Below are positions 7,449 through 14,221 of a DNA stretch of 24,649 nt, in pieces. The notes below the pieces were generated by a model. That model was not told the origin of the DNA. It saw only the letters and a program-made list of their open reading frames with translations, and searched no databases. Source of the DNA: JBFMDN01 sp040753915 (GTDB lineage: Bacteria > Desulfobacterota > Desulfomonilia > Desulfomonilales > Desulfomonilaceae); NCBI GenBank assembly GCA_040753915.1, contig JBFMDN010000078.1, forward strand, positions 1 through 24,649, given 5' to 3'. The position numbers and the translations under genes are program-made. Positions within the stretch are counted from its first letter, which is position 1. Every line of letters starts with the position of its first letter.

Positions 7449-10400
7449 TTGGTTCGCATAATACACAATGCGGTTCGGGGTCGGATCCGCTACAAAGTTA
7501 CTGGGCTGTACAGACGGTTAGCTCTCAAATTGCACCTCGAGGCCCGTCTTTCCCGCCATCATGATGTCGATCGCGTGTCGGCCAATACGCTGACGGGCAA
7601 CATTCTCGTCCTGTTCGATCCGGAGTCCAATCCACGGGCAATCACGATTCGAGTGGAACAAGCAGTCCTTGAATTCGTCAAAGGCGAAGCAGACCTGGAC
7701 AATGAGCCTGATGTAAAGATGGCTCCTGAGAAAGATGGGCCGGATATAGCACGATCGCTGATGCTTCCGGACCAGGGTCGAGGCTCACTTAGGCCCGACG
7801 CCATTCCCTGGCACACCATGGATTGTGCGTCCGTGGTTTCCAAACTGGGTACATGTACGGAGCATGGGCTGTGCCGCGAGACTGCCAAGAGAAACCTCGC
7901 TCTGTACGGGCCGAATGTGTTCCCCGAATCAACCCCGCGCTCGCGATGGGACATGTTCATCGATCAATTCAATTCCATACCTGTCCTTCTCCTGTCGATC
8001 TCGGCAGGCATTTCAGTGCTTACAGGGGGAATCGCCGAGGCCGTAGTCATAATGGCAGTGGTGGGGATCAACGCAGTTATCGGCTTCGCAACCGAGAGCG
8101 AGGCCGAGAAAACTATTGACTCACTCAAAAGCCTTGTCAGACCGTATGCACAGGTAGTCAGAGAAGGCACGGTCGTGGATGTTCCCGCGGAGCAAGTGCT
8201 CGCAGGAGATATTCTCATCTTAAAGCCGGGGACATACGTCGCCGCAGACGCCCGGGTCGTCCAGGCCAATCACTTGAGCCTCGACGAATCGGTGCTCACT
8301 GGCGAGAGCCTACCCGTCGCAAAAAGAACGGACGCTCTTACCGGAACGGGCCTGCCGCTGGCCGACCGTGTGAACATGGTATACGGGGGTACCCTCGTTA
8401 CTGGCGGGCAAGGTCGTGCCGTCGTGGTTGCCACAGGGAGAGACACCGAGATAGGAACGGTACAGGCCCTTGTCGCTGATGCCCAGCGGCCGGACAGTGT
8501 CATCGAGACGCAACTTACAATTCTGGGCAATCAACTGGTCTTGTTGTCAGGCGTGATATGCGGCCTGGTCTTTCTCATAGGTCTCTTACGAGGCAACGGG
8601 TTGCTCCAAATGCTCAAGAGCGCGATCTCGCTCGCGGTTGCCGCAGTGCCTGAGGGGTTGCCTGCTGTGGCAACTACGACACTTGCCATCGGCATCAAGA
8701 AGATGAGGGCCCAAAAAGTGCTCGTACGCAATCTTGATGCAATCTGCACCATGGGATCTGTTCAGACAATCTGTTTTGACAAAACAGGGACAATAACGCT
8801 GAACAGGATGTCTGTCCTGCGCATCTACGCAGGCATGCAAGAGATAAGAGTGTCCGAAGGTAATTTTCTCGTGGGGGAAAACCTCCTGGATCCGTTCCAA
8901 TCCCGAGAATTGCTGCAGTTGATTCAGACCTGCGTACTCTGCAACGAGAGCGTGGTAAACGGCTCAGGAGGGGACTATGCCATTAGCGGCTCTGCTACCG
9001 AGAATGCGCTCATCTGGATGGCCATCATGGCCGGAGTCGATGCAAATGGTCTCCGGGCGAAAATGCCTCTCCTGCGGACGCGTTACCGGAGCGACAACCG
9101 GGTCTTCATGAGCACGGAGCACCTCTGTGGAGACACGACCATAGTTGCTTTGAAGGGAAGTCCCCTGGAGGTGTTGGGAAAGTGCACGCTTCAGATAAAA
9201 GGTGGTCAAGAGGTTATTCTGACGGAGGAAGATAGAGACACCATCGAGGCAGCAAACGATCGTATGGCCGGCGATGCGCTGCGGGTTCTGGGGGTGGCCT
9301 ATTCCAGAAATGGGCATGCCCTTGAAAGCGAAAACGAGTCTTTTATTTGGCTCGGCCTAGTGGGAATGGCAGATCCGATCCGGGAACGAGCCAAAGACGC
9401 CGTAGAGCGCTTCCACGAAGCGGGGCTGGAAACCATCATGATCACGGGTGACCAGAGCCCTACCGCGTACGCTGTCGGCAGGGAGCTTGGCCTCAACAAT
9501 GGCAATCCTCTAGAGATTCTCGACTCTACTGCCCTCAGCGCCACGGATCCCGAGGTAATTAGAGCTCTTGCCAAGAGAGTCCATGTCTTCGCTCGAGTCA
9601 GTCCTTCTCATAAGCTCCAGATAGTGCAGGCCCTTCAGAGTGCGGGAAAAGTTGTTGCAATGACAGGCGACGGCATTAACGACGGCCCCGCGCTGAAGGC
9701 CGCGGATATTGGCATAGCCATGGGGGAGGGGGGGACCGATGTGGCGCGAGAAGTCGCGGACGTAGTTCTCGAGGAAGACGATCTGGAGACCCTCGCCATT
9801 GCCATACGTGACGGTAGGACCATTTACCGGAACATTCGCAAGTGCCTTCACTATCTGCTGGCAACCAACTTGAGCGAGATCGAGGTGATGTTCGTCTCCG
9901 CCGCGCTCGGGCTCGGAGATCCCCTCAATCCTATGCAACTGCTCTGGATCAATTTGATTTCCGACATATTCCCTGGCTTGGCCCTGGCTCTCGACCCGGC
10001 AGAGCCCAACGTCATGAAAGAGCCACCACGCGACCCGGCCGATCCAATCGTGGGAACCGAAGATTTCAAGCGCATAATCGGTGAGGCTACCACGATAACC
10101 CTCAGCTCTCTTCTTGCATATGGGTACGGGGTCGTGAAATACGGTGCTGGCCCCGCAGCGGGTACGGTGGCGTTTCAGAGTCTGACCGTATCGCAGATTC
10201 TCCACGCTTTGACTTGCCGGTCTGAAACTGTGAGCATCTTCGACAGGGAGAAGATGCAACCCAACCGGTACCTGAGTGCAGCGGTATTCGGTTCCCTCTT
10301 CATGCAAGTCCTGGTACAATTCGTTCCCGGCCTGCGCACCTTGCTCGGATTAAGCCCGTTGACAGCTCTTGACGGCCTGGTCGTTGCGGCAACCTCTGTG

Positions 10401-10481
10401 ACGCCGTTGCTCGTGAGCGAAGCTGCGAAAAAAGTGAGAAACGGAGCTGATAATGAGGAGAAACTTCATTCACTCGTCTGA
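7449..10481 (+). CDS. P-type cation ATPase (Ca2+-ATPase-like) with fused N-terminal HMA_2 domain
   Basis: 1010 residues. An HMA_2 domain occupies about 1-70 (VRGRIRYKV, VSANTLTGNILVLFDP) without CxxC. A cation-ATPase N-terminal region follows (about 120-165), then TGES at 284-287, M4 with PEGLP at 401-405, the phosphorylation site DKTGT at 444-448, nucleotide-domain KGSP near 569, TGD at 666-668 and the hinge TGDGINDGP at 739-747. Compared with SERCA, the calcium ligands Glu402 (M4), Asn807 and Glu810 (M5), Asn835 and Asp839 (M6) are kept, while the M8 glutamate position is Gln916, as in pumps that carry one ion. This points to Ca2+ or Mn2+ export rather than heavy metals. The TTG start has GAGG 9 bases upstream and begins exactly at the HMA_2 domain. 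Its 3' end overlaps the MetK-like gene by 29 bp. Confidence 0.93.
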   Translation: MVRIIHNAVRGRIRYKVTGLYRRLALKLHLEARLSRHHDVDRVSANTLTGNILVLFDPESNPRAITIRVEQAVLEFVKGEADLDNEPDVKMAPEKDGPDIARSLMLPDQGRGSLRPDAIPWHTMDCASVVSKLGTCTEHGLCRETAKRNLALYGPNVFPESTPRSRWDMFIDQFNSIPVLLLSISAGISVLTGGIAEAVVIMAVVGINAVIGFATESEAEKTIDSLKSLVRPYAQVVREGTVVDVPAEQVLAGDILILKPGTYVAADARVVQANHLSLDESVLTGESLPVAKRTDALTGTGLPLADRVNMVYGGTLVTGGQGRAVVVATGRDTEIGTVQALVADAQRPDSVIETQLTILGNQLVLLSGVICGLVFLIGLLRGNGLLQMLKSAISLAVAAVPEGLPAVATTTLAIGIKKMRAQKVLVRNLDAICTMGSVQTICFDKTGTITLNRMSVLRIYAGMQEIRVSEGNFLVGENLLDPFQSRELLQLIQTCVLCNESVVNGSGGDYAISGSATENALIWMAIMAGVDANGLRAKMPLLRTRYRSDNRVFMSTEHLCGDTTIVALKGSPLEVLGKCTLQIKGGQEVILTEEDRDTIEAANDRMAGDALRVLGVAYSRNGHALESENESFIWLGLVGMADPIRERAKDAVERFHEAGLETIMITGDQSPTAYAVGRELGLNNGNPLEILDSTALSATDPEVIRALAKRVHVFARVSPSHKLQIVQALQSAGKVVAMTGDGINDGPALKAADIGIAMGEGGTDVAREVADVVLEEDDLETLAIAIRDGRTIYRNIRKCLHYLLATNLSEIEVMFVSAALGLGDPLNPMQLLWINLISDIFPGLALALDPAEPNVMKEPPRDPADPIVGTEDFKRIIGEATTITLSSLLAYGYGVVKYGAGPAAGTVAFQSLTVSQILHALTCRSETVSIFDREKMQPNRYLSAAVFGSLFMQVLVQFVPGLRTLLGLSPLTALDGLVVAATSVTPLLVSEAAKKVRNGADNEEKLHSLV

Positions 10482-11643
10482 GTCCGCTACCGATGGTCAT
10501 CCCGACAAGCTGTGCGACCAGATCAGCGATGCAATCGTGGATCGTTTCCTGGAACAAGACCATTGTGCCAGGATCATAGCGGAATGCGCGGTCTCTCTCT
10601 CCGTGGTGTTTATCGCAGCACGGTTCGCTTCAAATGTGAAGGTGGACTTTCCCAATGTTGCCAGAAAGGTCATCAGGCGGATCGGATACGTGGATCATGA
10701 GTTCAACTTCAAAACATGCAGCATTCTCACCAGTCTCAAGGAGATGGTTCCCAAAATCGGCCTCTTTGACGAGGACAACCTCTGTGATGCTGATATCGAC
10801 AACATACCGGCCAATGACCAGGTAACTCTGTTCGGTTTTGCATGCAACCAGACGCCATTGTTGTTGCCTCTTCCCATATGGCTTGCCCACAAGCTGGCCC
10901 GCCGACTCTCGCAGGTCCGGCTGGACAACGTGCTGCCGTACATGGCCCCCGATGGTACCTCCCAGGTCAGTGTGGAATACAGGGATCTGCGACCCTTCAG
11001 GATCTATAGCGTGGCAATCAACTCAAGCCAGATAGACCGCTCGTATCCACCGGCGCCCCAGTTGAACGAAGACATTCGCAGAGAAGTGATAGAGCCTGCC
11101 TTCCTAGACGAGCCCATAAGGCCGGATCGTGATACCAAGATTTTTGTCAATCCGGCTGGTCCGCTCAAGCTCGGGGGGCCGTCCGTCCATTCGGGTCTCA
11201 CGGGCCGTAAAAACGCAATCGATACGTATGGAGGGTTTTCGAGGAACAGCGGCGCGGCGCTTAGCGGAAAGGATCCGCTCAGGATAGACCGGGTAGGATC
11301 GTACGCGGCCAGGCATGCAGCGAAGAATGTGGTGGCCGCAGGCCTGGCCGACCAGTGCGAGGTCCAGCTCAGTTACTCTATCGGGCAGGCTCGGCCAGTG
11401 AGCATCCAGGTCGAAACCATGGGCACCGGCAAGAAGTCCGATGACGACATCGCCCATTTGGTTGAGACTCATTTCGATTTCAGGCTCGGAGCTATCATCA
11501 AGAAGTTCAACCTGCGCAGGCTTCCTTCCCTGACCAAGGGTGGATTCTACCGAAAACTGGCGGCTTATGGGCACTTTGGTCGCCCTGACCTCGATCTCCC
11601 CTGGGAGGCCACCGATTTGAAGGACGCTCTGAAGGATTCATGA
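10453..11643 (+). CDS. Divergent S-adenosylmethionine synthetase (MetK) paralogue
   Basis: 396 residues, matching MetK along the full length: SESATDGHPDKLCDQISDA, FGFACNQT, GLTGRK, DTYGG, SGKDP, VAAGLAD, AAYGHFGR. Canonical MetK makes S-adenosylmethionine from methionine and ATP. Using E. coli numbering from memory, H14, D16, E42, D118, R244, K245, K265 and D271 are kept (here H16, D18, E44, D122, R252, K253, K273, D279). E55 is Arg57, K165 is Thr169, D238 is His246 and K269 is Arg277. The conserved KTGMVLVGGE block has become SLSVVFIAAR. Housekeeping activity is therefore doubtful; an altered substrate, a sensor or a degraded enzyme are options. ATG 10453 has GGAG 6 bases upstream and lies inside the ATPase gene, so translation is probably coupled. 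Confidence 0.85.
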   Translation: MRRNFIHSSESATDGHPDKLCDQISDAIVDRFLEQDHCARIIAECAVSLSVVFIAARFASNVKVDFPNVARKVIRRIGYVDHEFNFKTCSILTSLKEMVPKIGLFDEDNLCDADIDNIPANDQVTLFGFACNQTPLLLPLPIWLAHKLARRLSQVRLDNVLPYMAPDGTSQVSVEYRDLRPFRIYSVAINSSQIDRSYPPAPQLNEDIRREVIEPAFLDEPIRPDRDTKIFVNPAGPLKLGGPSVHSGLTGRKNAIDTYGGFSRNSGAALSGKDPLRIDRVGSYAARHAAKNVVAAGLADQCEVQLSYSIGQARPVSIQVETMGTGKKSDDDIAHLVETHFDFRLGAIIKKFNLRRLPSLTKGGFYRKLAAYGHFGRPDLDLPWEATDLKDALKDS

Positions 11644-11726
11644 GTGCGGTTGGCTTATGAGTGGAAAGATGAAGGCACCAACTCTTCGCGTGCCAGTGGC
11701 TGGAACGATTCCCTCCTTATGCTCTT

Positions 11727-12098
11727 CTATATCAGAACTGTAAGGATGGAGAGCGGGGAGCCCTGGAGTGCTCTATCGAGAGCAAGCCCGAGGACTGCCT
11801 TTGAGACGGCTGCTCCGATCTTCTTGGCCGTGTTATCGAAATGCTGACCTCCTGAGATGGCGCGGGCCAGGTCAATGTGGCCCTCTTGGGAAAGCTCGCT
11901 CAGGATAGCACGGGAACTGGTCACGCGAGGATCGAACGTTACAACTACGCTTCCGGTCAGAGTATTAACGGAAATTCGACTCACTCCATTCATGTCTTCC
12001 AGCGTGTTCTCGATTCTTCTAGCCCGCGTGTGGTCCTTCTTGAGCTCCGGGATCTTCACTCTCATTCGGCCTGGCACTTCATGCACGTAATAGCCCAT
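11727..12098 (-). CDS. HMA_2-domain protein, stand-alone
   Basis: A 123-residue protein carrying the same two signatures as the operon's other HMA_2 domains: VPGRMRVKIP (about 8-17) and VSRISVNTLTGSVVVTFDP (about 39-57). There is no CxxC. The C-terminal segment (KIGAAVSKAVLGLALDRALQGSPLSILTVLI) is hydrophobic with a GSPL turn and may lie on or in the membrane. The ATG at 12096-12098 is preceded by GAGAGGAACC, a reasonable ribosome-binding site. It is convergent with the P-ATPase/MetK-like operon, 83 bp from the MetK stop, and is therefore expressed from its own promoter. Presence of the domain three times in 5.4 kb suggests a shared role with the ATPase, perhaps as a soluble counterpart of the fused domain. 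That role is inference. Confidence 0.82.
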   Translation of the reverse strand: MGYYVHEVPGRMRVKIPELKKDHTRARRIENTLEDMNGVSRISVNTLTGSVVVTFDPRVTSSRAILSELSQEGHIDLARAISGGQHFDNTAKKIGAAVSKAVLGLALDRALQGSPLSILTVLI

Positions 12099-12575
12099 TG
12101 GTTCCTCTCAATTTCAACCTGAGGAAACAGCGGCTTACCTCGGTCCGCTGCTTCACTTTTGACTACCCTGCAGCAAGCATGTTAGGAGAGTATTACGGTC
12201 AAATGAGTTGTTGGTTTTGGAAACAAGAGATCGGAAATATTGTGAGTATAAGTGATTGCAAGACCCCACAGCGCGGGAAACGGCCGCCGGAATTTCTAGG
12301 GAAGGTGCACGAGCCACCCGTACCGGCTGATCCAGCGGATTCCTAGCCCGAGCGTACTGCCCGCGTGATTTGGTAGCGCCGGCGTCTCGCCGGTATCCTC
12401 GCGAGGGTTAAGAATCACCGGCAAGATGACGGCGCTACGGGGAACGGCTCATTCTGACGTGGAGATCCTGACGCATGACCAACACGACAGTGGAGCGCAG
12501 CCGGACCTTTCACGCCGTTTATAGCTCAGATTACCATTGGGCTCGAATCTATTTTCAATGCGCTCCAAGGCACGA
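12099..12575. other. Gene-free region between HMA_2 and GT-C genes
   Basis: This stretch of 477 bases has no supported gene. Near the HMA_2 start is a small hairpin CAGCGG/CCGCTG (12127-12149). The main feature is the GC-rich palindromic repeat at 12373-12438. The HMA_2 promoter must lie here, as must the 3' end of the GT-C transcript, for which no clear terminator is seen. Confidence 0.55.
12373..12438. repeat. 66-bp GC-rich palindromic repeat
   Basis: GTAGCGCCG at 12373 pairs with CGGCGCTAC at 12430-12438, and GCCGGT with ACCGGC inside, giving about 22-base arms with three mismatches. The left arm (12373-12394, core GCGCCGGCGTCTCGCCGG) recurs exactly as its reverse complement at 16719-16740. 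It is therefore a dispersed intergenic repeat of REP type rather than a gene-specific terminator. Confidence 0.8.
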
Positions 12576-14021
12576 TCACCCTTCTGTCGTAGTTGCCTTA
12601 ATCCAAGGGATGTGCGTCAAGGCCGCGGCCACCATGATCCACACGTACGGATCGGTCATGAATCGTATGCGATTATTTTCCCAGATCTCGGTAAAGTTGA
12701 CCACGATCGCGGCGTACAGGACTGTGAGCCACATGAATGCCATGACCAGCCTACAAAGCGGCGTGTTGGGGCCCCGGAAAAGGTGCACGGTGACTGCGCC
12801 ACCGTACAACAAAGCAACAATATAGCAGAGCGCCACGAGCCCCTGTGACAACCAACGACACACGCCTTCAGCTCCCTGCGTTGCGAGAACCGGGTCGAGA
12901 AGGCCGAGCGCTTCCGCGTTCTTCGTTCCACGCAACGCTTCAAATGCAGGTCTGAGCCAGATAGTTACCGCGTCGAGGACGTTCTCAGCGAACTGAGCCG
13001 GATCTCCGGCTATGACGGTGAGGGCGTCCTGAAGCCGAATATTGGACACCCGGATGTACCCGACAAAGTTGTAATTCGGCCCAACCGACGGCCGTTCTTT
13101 GACTTTGCGATCCAGCACCGGAATACCCGTGGGCTGCGGATCGCCCACTTCGTATGCCTCGAATTCGCTCAGAGCCGGCACGGTAGCCAAACGGGAGAGA
13201 CGACCCGCGTGCACCATCTCTGCGATCCGGTCGGGGCCGAGTCTCTCCACGGTGTTGCGAGTCAAATTCAGTCCCAGCCACGTGCTGGTGGCAACGGACC
13301 CGAATTGCACGTAGTTTTTCACCTGCCAGGAGCACACAATCAGAAAGGGAACGATTGCAAGTCCTACCACGGATCGCCACTCTGATCGTCGAGATGCCGC
13401 AATAATTAGGCCTGCGGCCAAGAACCAGGGTATCTGGAACACACTCCTCGTGAGAATGACAGCAGCCAGGGTACTAAAGAAAGCGATTCCAACAGCGCTG
13501 CGGCCGGTACGGACCCACACGCCCAAGAGGAGGGCAGACAGACAAAGCAGGCTGGCAGTCGGATACGTGTACAGGAGGAAGTTCTCGTATAAGACCGTTG
13601 TAGGGCTCGCAAGATAGAGAACGGCCATGATGAGCGCAAGAAATGCTGGAATCCCGAGCATGCGGCTTACCACATACATGGAGAGGACCAGGATAAGTCC
13701 GAAGCCCATAAAAAGGACATGAAGCGCTGTGTCGATGGAACCGGGAAACGCCTTGAGAATGACACCAAGAAGAAGGTTAAACAAAGGAGGCTGACAATGG
13801 AGATGGAAAATGCTCTCTATCAGTCGATGCTGGAGCAGGCTCACGTCCAGGAATTGGATACCGGAGTACAGAAGGGTCGAATCGAAACGAACGCCGATGT
13901 CGAAGTACAGGAAACGACTTGCAAAGAAAGCGATCGTCACCACAATGAGAAATTGGGCCTCAGTGCCTCGGCTTTGTGCCTCTTCACCAGTGATCAAGGA
14001 TCTCGCAGCCTTTCCCAGCAA
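12576..14021 (-). CDS. GT-C / PMT-like integral membrane glycosyltransferase
   Basis: A 481-residue protein with roughly 10-11 hydrophobic segments and a long soluble loop (about 245-345). After the first membrane segment there is a loop with acidic residues (FDIGVRFDST) followed by HLHCQPPLFNLLLG (about 73-86). Both are features of the GT39/ArnT-like GT-C fold, where an acidic residue in loop 1 is catalytic and H-x-PPL sits at the next membrane segment. Such enzymes move sugars from polyprenyl-phosphate donors at the outer face of the inner membrane. The TTG start is supported by GGGAG 7 bases upstream; no ATG lies nearby. It is 200 bp downstream of the FecR/Thr-repeat gene, separated by a terminator. 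The exact acceptor is unknown. Confidence 0.68.
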   Translation of the reverse strand: MLGKAARSLITGEEAQSRGTEAQFLIVVTIAFFASRFLYFDIGVRFDSTLLYSGIQFLDVSLLQHRLIESIFHLHCQPPLFNLLLGVILKAFPGSIDTALHVLFMGFGLILVLSMYVVSRMLGIPAFLALIMAVLYLASPTTVLYENFLLYTYPTASLLCLSALLLGVWVRTGRSAVGIAFFSTLAAVILTRSVFQIPWFLAAGLIIAASRRSEWRSVVGLAIVPFLIVCSWQVKNYVQFGSVATSTWLGLNLTRNTVERLGPDRIAEMVHAGRLSRLATVPALSEFEAYEVGDPQPTGIPVLDRKVKERPSVGPNYNFVGYIRVSNIRLQDALTVIAGDPAQFAENVLDAVTIWLRPAFEALRGTKNAEALGLLDPVLATQGAEGVCRWLSQGLVALCYIVALLYGGAVTVHLFRGPNTPLCRLVMAFMWLTVLYAAIVVNFTEIWENNRIRFMTDPYVWIMVAAALTHIPWIKATTTEG

Positions 14022-14135
14022 AAGAGATCTCCCGCTTTTCCCAAATTCCGATCTGCATTACTTTTTCGGTTGGGCAATGGCTATAAGCGGCCGGAAGGAA
14101 AGCAAGATGATGTGACGGAGAGAGCCATTCCTGTA

Positions 14136-14187
14136 AAATAGAAAAATTCCCCGGAAGTGTTCTCATCAACACGCCACTACCGGGGAA
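14136..14187 (-). terminator. Rho-independent terminator of the FecR/Thr-repeat gene
   Basis: On the minus strand TTCCCCGG (14187-14180) pairs with CCGGGGAA (14154-14147). A second stem GTGTT/AACAC lies inside. TTTTT follows at 14146-14142, then an AT-rich tract. It begins 35 bp after the stop codon of the Thr-repeat gene, so it should end that transcript before the GT-C gene. Confidence 0.8.
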
Positions 14188-14221
14188 CATTTCGAACGTA
14201 GCCTCGCGGTCTCGACACCCT

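Noticed and set aside
9510..10319. Minus-strand open frame of 269 codons
   Set aside because: It lies antisense to the C-terminal half of the P-ATPase, with no recognisable domain.
12475..12825. Plus-strand open frame of 116 codons
   Set aside because: Most of it is antisense to the GT-C membrane protein, and its composition resembles a shadow frame.
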